Positions 1-6,315 are shown, counted from the first letter of the stretch. The stretch: 7,139 nucleotides of DNA from Actinomycetota bacterium (GCA_002731665.1 PCCJ01000013.1:3892-11030); one strand, 5' to 3'. Numbers and translations are program-made. The notes: generated by a model not told the origin, from the sequence alone.

Positions 1-229
1 TCGCTGACATGATAAACAGTCACCTTTCGGTTCCCGTAGAGACCTAAGGATTGATGCCAAGAACAAATTCGCTATCTACACCCAGGAAACTCACGATCCG
101 TTGTTTTCCTAGGACCTCAGCATCAACATTAACCTCAGAGCCAACGGTCACGAGCCGATCTCAATATCGAGCTCCTTACGCTGTTCGATTAGAAGTGCCC
201 GTCCCACGGAATTGATGTCGTTCTAAACC
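1..229. other. Region without a convincing gene; possible gene remnant on minus strand
   Basis: No long reading frame is present. On the minus strand a short frame reading DINSVGRALLIEQRKELDIE runs to a TGA near 149. A second frame starts in a GTGA overlap there, contains VTVGSEVNVDAEVLGKQ, and ends at a TAG at 46-44. Together they read like ordinary protein sequence broken by one frameshift, so this may be the decayed end of a gene. It may also be two chance frames. I recognise no family. A 5-bp inverted repeat (TTCTA-AACCC-TAGAA, 221-235) spans the stop codon of the neighbouring gene and could form a small hairpin, but no T-run follows it. Confidence 0.25.
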
Positions 230-1132
230 CTAGAAAGGCAACTTAAGTCCAGGCCTGGGCCACTCTGCGCGCACTAGCTTGCCGGTGCCCGATAATGTGA
301 TGTACGCCGTTTTCATATCATCACCACCAAAGCAAATATTAGTGCAGATCGGGTCATCTACCGAAAAAAATTCTAGTTCTTCGCCATTTGGGGTAAAGGT
401 ACTAATTCCCGCTGTCTGAATCGTAGCAACACTCACATTTCCATGAGCATCCATTGCCAACGAGTCAAACAGCTTCCTACCCGCAGGTCGAGCCAAAAAC
501 CTGCCGTGAGGAGATCCTGCTAGTTCACCTGGACCAGAAAGATCCCAATAGAAAATGGAGCCTTGATGGGTTTCAGCTACATACACCCGATCCTCTTCGG
601 GTGATAATCCGACACCATTTGGTCCGTCGAGGGGAAACGCCACCTCTCGCACAAGCGAGCCGTCACAGCGGCCATAGTAGAGCCCGCCTCGATCACGCGT
701 TCGAGCTCGCGTTTTCCCATGGTCAGTGAACCAAAATCCTCCGGACGAGTCGAACATAATATCATTGGGCCCCTTAAGCGGCTCTCCGTCAACCTCAGCG
801 TAGAGAACTTCAACTTCTCCACTGTCCATATCAATGCGTTCGATGCGGCCAGACGAGTAGTCCTCCGGCACCAGACCTGGAACCGTCAACCCACGAGCTT
901 CGCTCCATGTGAATCCGCCATTATTGCAAACATACAGGGCACCATCAGGGCCGACTGCAGCACCATTAGGACCGCCGCCTGGTCGAGCCACCACATCGAT
1001 TACCCCATTTGTCGGGTTAACTCGAGAAATAGTGCCCCGCTTCACTTCAACAAGAACAATCGATCCGTCCGGCATTACTACCGGACCTTCAGGAAACTGC
1101 AATCCGGTTGCGACGACATCATATTCGTTCAT
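230..1132 (-). CDS. SMP-30/gluconolactonase/LRE family beta-propeller hydrolase
   Basis: A 300-residue protein, the usual length for the SMP-30/gluconolactonase family. These cytosolic or exported six-bladed beta-propellers hydrolyse lactones with a single divalent metal (Ca, Zn or Mg). Visible signatures in order are FPEGP (residues 13-17, with Glu15 the likely metal ligand), GPND (121-124), GPNG (170-173, with Asn172 a likely ligand), FDSLAMDAHGN (222-232, with Asp223 the likely ligand and base), and the family-typical TNICFGGDDMKTAYIT (264-279). No signal peptide is seen, so it is probably cytoplasmic. The ATG at 1132 is supported by AGGG at 1143-1140 with a 7-base spacer. It is transcribed divergently from amt. 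The substrate cannot be read from the sequence; sugar-acid lactone is the family default. The metal-ligand assignment is by motif comparison, not alignment. Confidence 0.93.
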   Translation of the reverse strand: MNEYDVVATGLQFPEGPVVMPDGSIVLVEVKRGTISRVNPTNGVIDVVARPGGGPNGAAVGPDGALYVCNNGGFTWSEARGLTVPGLVPEDYSSGRIERIDMDSGEVEVLYAEVDGEPLKGPNDIMFDSSGGFWFTDHGKTRARTRDRGGLYYGRCDGSLVREVAFPLDGPNGVGLSPEEDRVYVAETHQGSIFYWDLSGPGELAGSPHGRFLARPAGRKLFDSLAMDAHGNVSVATIQTAGISTFTPNGEELEFFSVDDPICTNICFGGDDMKTAYITLSGTGKLVRAEWPRPGLKLPF

Positions 1133-1135
1133 TAC

Positions 1136-1154
1136 GTGACCCTAGCGTAGTCAC
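1136..1154 (-). promoter_or_regulatory. Inverted repeat around the ribosome-binding site of the SMP-30-like gene
   Basis: GTGAC (1136-1140) and GTCAC (1150-1154) are perfect complements around nine bases. The presumed Shine-Dalgarno AGGG (1143-1140, minus strand) lies in the loop and stem. In the mRNA this could form a small hairpin restricting ribosome access; as DNA it could be a half-site pair for a repressor. Five-base arms are short enough to arise by chance. Confidence 0.25.
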
Positions 1155-1194
1155 CTAACTACATGCTTACTTAAGCGCGAGCTGTCGCCTCTTC

Positions 1195-1226
1195 AGCGAA
1201 TTAGCCAACACTATTTTAGATTCGCT
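1195..1226 (-). promoter_or_regulatory. 7-bp inverted repeat flanking a -10-like box (candidate promoter/operator)
   Basis: AGCGAAT (1195-1201) and ATTCGCT (1220-1226) are perfect complements separated by 18 bases. Between them, on the minus strand, is TAAAAT (1218-1213), five of six matches to the -10 consensus. It sits about 80 bases upstream of the SMP-30-like start. No good -35 hexamer is found at 16-18 bases, which would be compatible with an activated promoter. The regulator is unknown. Confidence 0.3.
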
Positions 1227-1438
1227 CTGACAAGTGAGTGGCACCAAGACAAACCACAACCGCTGCTAACCAAAGGCTTTGCCAAAAAATGGCATTTACT
1301 ATCGACGCCGAATATTACTTATCCAAACCCAAAAGGCGTTCTGATCGCACGAAATGGCCGGTTTCTAGTCAAATAAATGACAAGTAAGAAAAGCTCAACC
1401 ATTAGGCTGGGCAAAGGTCTAATTTTGGATTTTTGCTC

Positions 1439-1443
1439 GGAGG
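1439..1443 (+). promoter_or_regulatory. Shine-Dalgarno of amt
   Basis: GGAGG lies nine bases before the ATG at 1453, a full-strength ribosome-binding site that fixes this start. Confidence 0.85.
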
Positions 1444-1452
1444 TATCAGCAA

Positions 1453-2655
1453 ATGGAAGGCAACATCGCTTGGATCTTGACATCGGCTGCCCTGGTTCTG
1501 TTTATGGTTCCAGGTTTGGCTCTTTTCTATGGAGGCATGGTTAGAAGCAAGAACGCTCTGAACATGCTCAATATGAACATGTGGTGCCTCGGAATTGTTC
1601 CTGTGGTGTGGGTGCTGCTTGGCTACAGCTTGGCCTTCGGAGATAGCGGTCGGAGCTGGTTAGGTGACCTGAGTTTTGTTGGAATGAAAGGCATTCACGA
1701 TGCTGAAGGAATAGCAATATTTGCTTTCCTGATGACTTTCGCATGTATCACTCCTGCCTTAATTTCAGGCGCTGTGGCCGACCGAATGAAGTTCTCTGCA
1801 TGGATGATTTTCGTACCAATCTGGACATTGGTTGTCTATTCGCCAGTCGTCTACTGGATATATGCGGCTGATGGATGGATCTTCAATTTACCCGGTTATG
1901 ACTTCGCTGGAGGAACTGCTATTCACGTTAACGCAGGCGCTGCAGCCTTGGCTTTGGTGATCGTGCTAGGCAAACGAACTGGGTGGCCACAGAACCGTTT
2001 CCTCCGGCCACACAGCATTCCTTTTGTTATGTTGGGAGCCGGAATTCTTTGGTTTGGTTGGTTCGGATTCAACGCTGGGTCAGCATTAGCAGCTAACGGA
2101 TTAGCCGCCCAATCTTTTGTCAATACATTTATTGGTGGCGCGGCTGGCATGGTGGCCTGGATGATCATTGAAATGGTTAAGACCGGCAAGGTGAGCACTA
2201 TTGGCATGGCATCTGGCATCATTGCTGGATTGGCGACCATTACAGGAGCCGCAGGCTACGTGGGGACTATGCATTCCTTCCTGTTCGGAGCTTTAGGAGG
2301 CGTCCTATGCTTCTTCGCTATAGAAGCCAAATTCAGGTTTGGCTTCGATGATAGTCTCGACGTTGTTGGTATTCACTTAGTTGGCGGCGCTCTCGGCTCT
2401 ATTCTTCTTGGTTTCATGGCTGATTCTTCAGCGGTGCCCGGCGGCGATTTCATTGACGGCGTTTTCTTTGGCGGTGGCATTCTGCTTTGGAACCAGGCCG
2501 TGTCAATTAGCGTGGTCTTTGCATATTCGTTTGCCATTACCTTTGTGATCGCAAAAATCATTGATAGAACAATGGGGCTTCGCGTGTCAGAAGAAGCCGA
2601 ACTCTCAGGGCTTGACCAAAGTGATCACGGTGAAGCTGCCTACATTATTGAATAA
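1453..2655 (+). CDS. amt: Ammonium channel/transporter, Amt family
   Basis: A 400-residue polytopic inner-membrane protein of the Amt/Rh family, which forms trimeric channels that move ammonium into the cell. The N-terminal segment ALFYGGMVRSKN (23-34) is the family signature. The pore twin histidines are His158 (in DFAGGTAIHVNAG) and His308 (in DDSLDVVGIHLVGG), 150 residues apart as in E. coli AmtB. Phe92 and Phe96 (FLMTF) fit the Phe gate, and FGFNAGSA (204-211) supplies the outer-site Phe206 and Ser210. At the position of AmtB Trp148 there is Tyr137 (PVVYWIYAADG), close to the VFAFDG form I recall from many actinobacterial Amts. The cytosolic tail GLRVSEEAELSGLDQSDHGE (375-394) is the conserved part that contacts the PII protein GlnK. 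No glnK/glnB lies next to it in this window. No separate signal peptide is apparent. Confidence 0.97.
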   Translation: MEGNIAWILTSAALVLFMVPGLALFYGGMVRSKNALNMLNMNMWCLGIVPVVWVLLGYSLAFGDSGRSWLGDLSFVGMKGIHDAEGIAIFAFLMTFACITPALISGAVADRMKFSAWMIFVPIWTLVVYSPVVYWIYAADGWIFNLPGYDFAGGTAIHVNAGAAALALVIVLGKRTGWPQNRFLRPHSIPFVMLGAGILWFGWFGFNAGSALAANGLAAQSFVNTFIGGAAGMVAWMIIEMVKTGKVSTIGMASGIIAGLATITGAAGYVGTMHSFLFGALGGVLCFFAIEAKFRFGFDDSLDVVGIHLVGGALGSILLGFMADSSAVPGGDFIDGVFFGGGILLWNQAVSISVVFAYSFAITFVIAKIIDRTMGLRVSEEAELSGLDQSDHGEAAYIIE

Positions 2656-2865
2656 GACGATCCTTAGATCTCAGGCGCCAGGCCTAGGTAAGCGCCTTTC
2701 ATCTTGATGAGCGAAGCCGATTCAAATCGTCATTTTCCGGTGGTTCGTCTCCTTCGTTGGTTAGCGACACCGCTAAACATACGATGAACATATCACCGAC
2801 GCAGGGAACCCAACTCAAGCGTTGAAACCTGATAGCGAACCTCTCTGAGTTTCGTTAAGCGACCT
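2656..2865. other. Convergent intergenic region between amt and the LmbE-like gene
   Basis: No reading frame is supported. The region carries the amt terminator candidate (2673-2699) and a second small perfect hairpin, TTAGCG-ACAC-CGCTAA (2761-2776), with no T-run on either side. The latter could act as a transcript-end barrier for either convergent gene. Confidence 0.5.
2673..2699 (+). terminator. Weak terminator-like hairpin after amt
   Basis: AGGCGC (2673-2678) pairs perfectly with GCGCCT (2692-2697) across a 13-base loop that itself contains the palindromes AGGCCT and CCTAGG. It begins 17 bases after the amt stop. Only three T residues follow, so intrinsic termination would be inefficient. 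Confidence 0.4.
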
Positions 2866-3651
2866 TTAGATAATATCTGTAAGGAAATCACCTGACCGGA
2901 TACCTCCTGCATCAATATACCATTCCGTGCCAAACGCCTTAGAAAAAATAGCGTCGGGCATCGCCAGGAAAAACGAGTCTTTTGTGATCTGCGAGGCGTG
3001 CGCTTTCATTGCGTTACGTTTACGATCAGCGAATGCTTCAACGTTTACCGCGTGAGTTATCTGATTCTCTGGTGTCCCAATGGTGTCAACGTCAATTTCT
3101 AAATCTACTGTTTCACCATTTTCGTCATGGTCACGAAAATAATCGATTTGCTCAATAATCTGGTTACGGTTCATCGTCGATTCAAAAACTCGACGAACTC
3201 CGGCTATCTCAGCGGCGCGATGGCCAACCCTATGCACTTGAATATGGTCCGGATGGCCGTAGCCACCATGGTCATCATAGAGAGTAAGAACATCAGCATT
3301 AACATCGACAAGGATCGCCGCTAGCTTACTGGCTGCCTCTTCAACGTCTGCCTGCCAAAAGCATGCCGGGTTACGGTTAGCAGGCTCATGGATCATACCG
3401 GAGTCTTCATAGGGCAAGAATTCGATACGACTAACGTCAAGGATCTGGGCGGCCGCTCGAGCTTCTTGCTCTCGTCGGTCGCCAAGGCGTTCACCTTCCT
3501 TCAGCACACCTTCCGCTGGCTCTCCTTGTTCACCGCGTGTTGCCATAACTAAAACCACATTGTGGCCCGCCGCCGCCGCCTTCATCATCGTGCCGCCAGT
3601 AGCTATGGCTTCATCATCCGGATGGGCATGGAAACAGACGAGCGTTAACAT
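2866..3651 (-). CDS. LmbE/PIG-L family zinc-dependent deacetylase (MshB/Mca-like fold)
   Basis: A 261-residue protein with the hallmark AHPDDE (residues 9-14) and YGHPDH (131-136) motifs. By comparison with mycobacterial MshB, His10, Asp13 and His136 would bind zinc, Asp12 would be the general base, His133 the stabilising histidine and Tyr131 the mobile tyrosine; the YGHPDH string is the same as in MshB. Members remove N-acyl groups from glucosamine-type substrates (mycothiol precursors, glycosyl lipids, mycothiol conjugates) in the cytoplasm. It is shorter than MshB or Mca (about 290-300 residues), so a mycothiol role is possible but unproven; generic N-acetylglucosamine-type deacetylase is the safe call. 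The ATG at 3651 lacks a clear Shine-Dalgarno, yet the start falls directly before the conserved first strand (LTLVCFHAHPDDE), so it is probably right. It is convergent with amt and 208 bases downstream of the metalloprotease gene. Confidence 0.92.
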   Translation of the reverse strand: MLTLVCFHAHPDDEAIATGGTMMKAAAAGHNVVLVMATRGEQGEPAEGVLKEGERLGDRREQEARAAAQILDVSRIEFLPYEDSGMIHEPANRNPACFWQADVEEAASKLAAILVDVNADVLTLYDDHGGYGHPDHIQVHRVGHRAAEIAGVRRVFESTMNRNQIIEQIDYFRDHDENGETVDLEIDVDTIGTPENQITHAVNVEAFADRKRNAMKAHASQITKDSFFLAMPDAIFSKAFGTEWYIDAGGIRSGDFLTDII

Positions 3652-3859
3652 AAGTTTGTCAACAAAGCTCTAGATCGCGGAATGACAAAGGCGACAATCC
3701 TTAAATACATTACGCACCAATTTCGCATCTCTGCCATTTCCATCGAATGGACAGCATCAACATACAAACCGTCAAAGGCTTCGTCAACAACGCACAGAAA
3801 ACCATTTAACAGATCGTTCGTATGGGGCCTCTATAACACAAAAGAGAGAATTAGAATTT
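3652..3859. other. Intergenic region upstream of the LmbE-like gene
   Basis: This 208-base gap separates two same-strand genes, so the LmbE-like gene probably has its own promoter here. A perfect inverted repeat, TCCAT-CGA-ATGGA (3739-3751), is centred about 94 bases upstream of the start and could be an operator. No convincing -35/-10 pair was found. TTGACA on the minus strand (3662-3657) lies only five bases from the ATG and is too close to serve as its -35. The gap also holds the 3' end of the metalloprotease transcript, without a clear terminator. Confidence 0.4.
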
Positions 3860-5209
3860 TTACGAGCCCCGTGGGATTTCAGGGCAGAAGTTCCAGGGCT
3901 CTGTCGGAAAATATCGAGCGATCATTTCGTACAGATCCGGATCATTTCTTTCGATCCAGTCTCTAGTGTCGTGTGATCTCTTAAACCCGGCTCGGTCCAT
4001 GAGGTATCCTTCAACTGTCGTGGCCCAATATTCACCAATCCAATGGGCCATCTCAGCCTCTTCACCGTCTGGCAGGTGCTGATCACCAGGTCTGAAAAGA
4101 TTTTTTTCAATCGCTTTGTCGGCAAGTTGGTAAATGCGTTCATAAAAATAAGTTTCGTTAATTTGCTCAAAAACCACGTGATTCAGCGTGTGAACCATTT
4201 CATGCAAAACTGGATCGCCTCCCCTATCCGGGTTTCCAGGAAAGCAAAGCCATTTTGCATTCGCTGTCATGCTGGCGTCGGTGATTCCTTGAGCAAACCC
4301 TCCCGGCTCAAATTCGCCTCGATACTCGGGCAACTCAGAAGTGTCTTCACCAAAGAACAAAGAAATACGCACCTTGCTATTCATCAAAACGTCGTGGAAT
4401 TCAGGTCTAACTGAAGTTTGATAAATAACTGATTTACGAGCTTGCAGCATTGCTTCGTCAGGGACTTCAACTCCCCCGACTATTACTACACCTGCCCCTG
4501 CCGTATATTTTTTGTAGTGTTCTAACCCGACAATTACAGGGGCGGCAACTACCTGACTGCCGATATTTAGGTAAGGAAATGGCTGCCAGTGCGACGCATG
4601 GCCCGGCCAATCAGTTCGATAGTGGGTGAACCTTCCGTGTTCTACCAATGAGTCCCTTATCGAACCCGTCTCTGACTTCACTCGACATACGGCTTCGCGC
4701 CACCGTATGTAATCGGACCATAGAAAGTTTTTTTCACCCCGCCGTTCTTGCTCAAACTGTAACGGCTCATAGCTCGCTAAGTATTTCTCGAAGGCTTCCT
4801 GCATCCAAAGAGCTCGTGGTCCTGAGCGAATGCGCGTTCCTCCGCGCGTCACAAAATCGTATGTATTCCGTTGCTCAACTGAATCCACTGCATCTACTAA
4901 TCCGTCTATAAAGTCATCTGCTGAAATTGCTCTAGCATCAGGGAATTGACCATCGCAGCTAACAGTTGAATCGTACTCATTTGTGCTTTCCTCAAAATCT
5001 GAGTCAGCCATTGCTTGAAGCTTCGCTTCGATCTCTTCAGGTGAGGATTCCGCACTCACCAATACGTCATCAGTCAATGTCGGGGGGAAAGTCATCGAAA
5101 CCGCACCGTCGGCCGACGAATCGGACGATGATCCAACAGCAGTTTCGACGCTAGCTGAACATGACACTAGTGCTAGCGCACTTACAAATAAAACCCACAT
5201 ACAGCGCAC
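3860..5209 (-). CDS. Putative surface lipoprotein zinc metallopeptidase (HExxH gluzincin-like)
   Basis: A 449-residue protein. Residues 1-17 form a short signal peptide ending in the lipobox LVSC, so Cys17 would be lipidated and the protein tethered outside the membrane. A Ser/Ala/Asp-rich linker follows (18-50). The catalytic part is near the C-terminus: HEMVH (336-340) gives two zinc histidines and the catalytic Glu337, and EYWATTVEGYL (393-403) resembles the EYWAEGVQ helix of lethal-factor-like secreted metallopeptidases, making Glu393 the probable third ligand. LPEYRGEF (293-300) and LCFPGNPDRGGDP (321-333) also recall that group. Cys85, Cys175, Cys322 and Cys442 may form disulphides. The start is GTG at 5209, supported by GGAG (5219-5216) six bases before it; the ATG nine bases later would be too far from it. 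The protein substrate is unknown. The family call rests on motif memory, so the fold assignment is less certain than the zinc motif. Confidence 0.8.
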   Translation of the reverse strand: MRCMWVLFVSALALVSCSASVETAVGSSSDSSADGAVSMTFPPTLTDDVLVSAESSPEEIEAKLQAMADSDFEESTNEYDSTVSCDGQFPDARAISADDFIDGLVDAVDSVEQRNTYDFVTRGGTRIRSGPRALWMQEAFEKYLASYEPLQFEQERRGEKNFLWSDYIRWREAVCRVKSETGSIRDSLVEHGRFTHYRTDWPGHASHWQPFPYLNIGSQVVAAPVIVGLEHYKKYTAGAGVVIVGGVEVPDEAMLQARKSVIYQTSVRPEFHDVLMNSKVRISLFFGEDTSELPEYRGEFEPGGFAQGITDASMTANAKWLCFPGNPDRGGDPVLHEMVHTLNHVVFEQINETYFYERIYQLADKAIEKNLFRPGDQHLPDGEEAEMAHWIGEYWATTVEGYLMDRAGFKRSHDTRDWIERNDPDLYEMIARYFPTEPWNFCPEIPRGS

Positions 5210-5215
5210 TGTTCA

Positions 5216-5219
5216 CTCC
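5216..5219 (-). promoter_or_regulatory. Shine-Dalgarno fixing the GTG start of the metalloprotease
   Basis: GGAG on the minus strand, six bases before the GTG at 5209. It decides the start in favour of GTG over the ATG nine bases downstream. Confidence 0.6.
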
Positions 5220-5223
5220 AAAG

Positions 5224-5277
5224 ACAGTCAAGACACTGAGCACGATAACTTTGTGCCTATTAACTGGCACTGACTGT
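5224..5277 (-). promoter_or_regulatory. Potential folded 5' leader of the metalloprotease mRNA
   Basis: On the minus strand ACAGTCA (5277-5271) pairs perfectly with TGACTGT (5230-5224), enclosing a perfect hairpin GTGCC-N8-GGCAC (5270-5253) that stacks directly on the first arm. The GGCAC arm can alternatively pair through GCAC with GTGC (5243-5240), so two mutually exclusive inner folds exist. The outer stem ends four bases before the Shine-Dalgarno GGAG (5219-5216), the position expected for a translation-controlling leader. It matches no riboswitch class I know. No comparative support is available, and chance pairing is possible. Confidence 0.3.
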
Positions 5278-5556
5278 GGCCAAAAATTGCTACAGACATG
5301 AAAGGGGCTCGGCTGCAACACATGGAAACATTCGTGTCCCAAAACATATTTAGTTCTGCCACGTTGCCGCACTTTACCGGAGCTTTACGCCAAGCGTTCA
5401 GTAGATGTGTTTATGAAAAGATACGGTAGAGCTGGTGAATCTGCCTGCACCAATTTTGGCATTAATTTGAACAGACTGATTTGGTCTCTGATTACAAGTA
5501 ATTACCTATACCCGAAAAATCCTCGAAAGTAGCTTGAAACAAGGCAAACTGTTGCT

Positions 5557-5715
5557 ATGAGTTCTTGTTTACTTCTCGCACTGTCTGTATTTGGGATCAG
5601 CATGTGGGCGAGAAGGCGACCCTCCCCAGATATGCAACAGGATAAGGTCAATGGAACCCCTATCGAATTAGATGACCCACCCTGGAAGCAACGATTTGAG
5701 AAACCCTGGTCTTAG
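5557..5715 (+). CDS. Small single-pass membrane protein candidate, 52 residues
   Basis: The frame runs from ATG 5557 to TAG 5713-5715. Residues 2-18 (from SSCLLLALSVFG) are a hydrophobic stretch long enough for a short membrane segment or uncleaved anchor. It is followed by ARRRP, which by the positive-inside rule places the tail in the cytoplasm. The tail is polar and ends in a Trp/Pro-rich stretch, IELDDPPWKQRFEKPW (36-51), which looks constrained and not random. The only possible ribosome-binding sequence is AAGG about 13 bases before the ATG, which is weak; an in-frame stop at 5530-5532 excludes a longer form. No family is recognised and no function is proposed. It stands alone, divergent from the protease gene and convergent with the DUF805 gene. 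Real coding status is plausible but unproven. Confidence 0.5.
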   Translation: MSSCLLLALSVFGISMWARRRPSPDMQQDKVNGTPIELDDPPWKQRFEKPWS

Positions 5716-5760
5716 GCCCCTAACTAGCTAGCTGCGCCAACAGAGACCTAGTCCAGTCAT

Positions 5761-5786
5761 TTAGTTACACAGACCAATTAGTTACA
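5761..5786. repeat. Short direct repeat TTAGTTACA x2
   Basis: TTAGTTACA occurs at 5761-5769 and 5778-5786, a 17-base period, in the gap between two convergent genes. Its role is unknown and it is short enough for chance. Confidence 0.3.
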
Positions 5787-5830
5787 AGAGTCAAACACTT
5801 GTCAAATTGCTTTCAGGATCGCTTAGCCGC

Positions 5831-5848
5831 CTACTCCAAAAAGAGTAG
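5831..5848 (-). terminator. Hairpin directly after the DUF805 stop codon
   Basis: CTACTC (5831-5836) and GAGTAG (5843-5848) are perfect complements with a six-base loop, two bases past the stop codon at 5853-5851. On the minus strand the T-run is in the loop (TTTTTG) and not after the stem, so this is not a classical intrinsic terminator; it may protect the 3' end or serve both convergent genes. Confidence 0.3.
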
Positions 5849-5850
5849 CT

Positions 5851-6261
5851 TCAACTCACCACTGTCATAGCTTCTTTAGCGTCTCTTATCGTCGGGCTGT
5901 CCCAGATATTCAGTTCAGTTGAGCTCGGCTTGAGGCTCCACCAGATGAGTGGGATGATTCCGACCCCAGTAAAACTAAGCCAAAGCCACTTGCCACTTCG
6001 GCCAACGTCATGAAGGCGGCGAACCCCTAATGCGATCATTGGGACTAGAGCAACTAAAGAATAAATAGCTTCCAATGGGCCCAGGTCATTGCTGTCGAGA
6101 TTCCAAATTGCTGCCGAGATAGCTCCAAGAATCAAACTCACTAGAAGGTTCACTATCGACGCCGACCAATATGCCGCACGTGTCGACCTTCCTCGAAAAT
6201 CTCGGCCACGACTCCACATGTCAATGTAATGCTCTAAAATTCGTTTGTTGCTTGATTCCAT
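5851..6261 (-). CDS. DUF805 family small membrane protein
   Basis: A 136-residue inner-membrane protein of the DUF805 (YhaH-like) family, whose function is not established. The family hallmarks are present: FRGRSTRAAYW (residues 22-32) before the first membrane helix, and VRRLHDVGRSG (80-90) between helices. Predicted membrane segments are about 33-52, 63-80 and 92-110. The tail is polar. The frame is open upstream to an ATG at 6315, but ATG 6261 is chosen because GAGAGG lies six bases before it and the family normally begins close to the FRGR motif; the longer start has no ribosome-binding site. It is divergent from the DUF1330 gene. A weak promoter pair (TTGATG 6315-6310, 18 bases, TACCAT 6291-6286) precedes it, and transcription from there would exclude the longer start. 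Confidence 0.9.
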   Translation of the reverse strand: MESSNKRILEHYIDMWSRGRDFRGRSTRAAYWSASIVNLLVSLILGAISAAIWNLDSNDLGPLEAIYSLVALVPMIALGVRRLHDVGRSGKWLWLSFTGVGIIPLIWWSLKPSSTELNIWDSPTIRDAKEAMTVVS

Positions 6262-6285
6262 CTTAAACCTCTCAGCCTTAGTCAC

Positions 6286-6315
6286 ATGGTAGCTCTGCTC
6301 AATGGGTTGCATCAA
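6286..6315 (-). promoter_or_regulatory. Candidate promoter of the DUF805 gene
   Basis: TTGATG (6315-6310) and TACCAT (6291-6286) each match four of six consensus positions and are 18 bases apart. Transcription would begin about 20 bases before the ATG at 6261, agreeing with the chosen start. Weak matches, so only a candidate. Confidence 0.25.

Larger units (their letters stand above)
1133..1452. other. Divergent regulatory region between SMP-30-like gene and amt
   Basis: These 320 bases must hold the promoters of both flanking genes. They contain several perfect inverted repeats: GTGAC-N9-GTCAC (1136-1154), AGCGAAT-N18-ATTCGCT (1195-1226) and TGCCA-AAAAA-TGGCA (1280-1294). A 32-codon open frame (1289-1387, starting MAFTIDAEYYLSKPKRR) has only a distant AAAGG upstream, so I do not call it. 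No clear GlnR, AmtR or sigma-54 site was recognised in front of amt. Confidence 0.6.
5210..5556. other. Divergent intergenic region with possible structured leader
   Basis: These 347 bases separate the lipoprotein protease (-) from the small membrane protein (+). The part next to the protease (5216-5277) can fold as described separately. The part next to the small gene has a perfect inverted repeat ATTAC-AA-GTAAT (5491-5502) immediately before TATACC (5507-5512), a -10-like box about 45 bases upstream of the ATG. Two open frames here (minus 5151-5372 and plus 5413-5532) lack ribosome-binding sites and family features and are not called. Confidence 0.5.

Noticed and set aside
719..1150. Plus-strand open frame of 143 codons
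   Set aside because: It lies antisense to the well-supported SMP-30-like gene, has no ribosome-binding site or family features, and reads as low-likelihood protein.
1298..1311. 14-base exact repeat ACTATCGACGCCGA, also at 6152-6165
   Set aside because: The second copy lies inside the DUF805 coding region; a match of this length in a 7-kb window is only mildly surprising.
1585..1902. Amt substrate-site change: Tyr137 at the AmtB Trp148 position
   Set aside because: A similar aromatic change (VFAFDG type) is known in a common Amt subgroup as I recall it, so it is not a sign of altered function.
2709..2735. tRNA T-loop-like GATTCAAATC
   Set aside because: The flanking bases do not pair as a T-stem and no acceptor or anticodon arm is present.
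3682..3966. Plus-strand open frame of 94 codons
   Set aside because: It runs through an intergenic gap into the antisense of the metalloprotease C-terminus, and has no Shine-Dalgarno or recognisable motif.
5151..5372. Minus-strand open frame of 73 codons with a hydrophobic stretch
   Set aside because: It overlaps the signal-peptide region of the lipoprotein gene in another frame and lacks a ribosome-binding site; the hydrophobicity comes from the overlapping signal sequence.
5413..5532. 39-residue plus-strand frame starting MKRYGRAGESACTNF
   Set aside because: No Shine-Dalgarno, no hydrophobic or conserved feature, and it covers the likely promoter of the 5557 frame.
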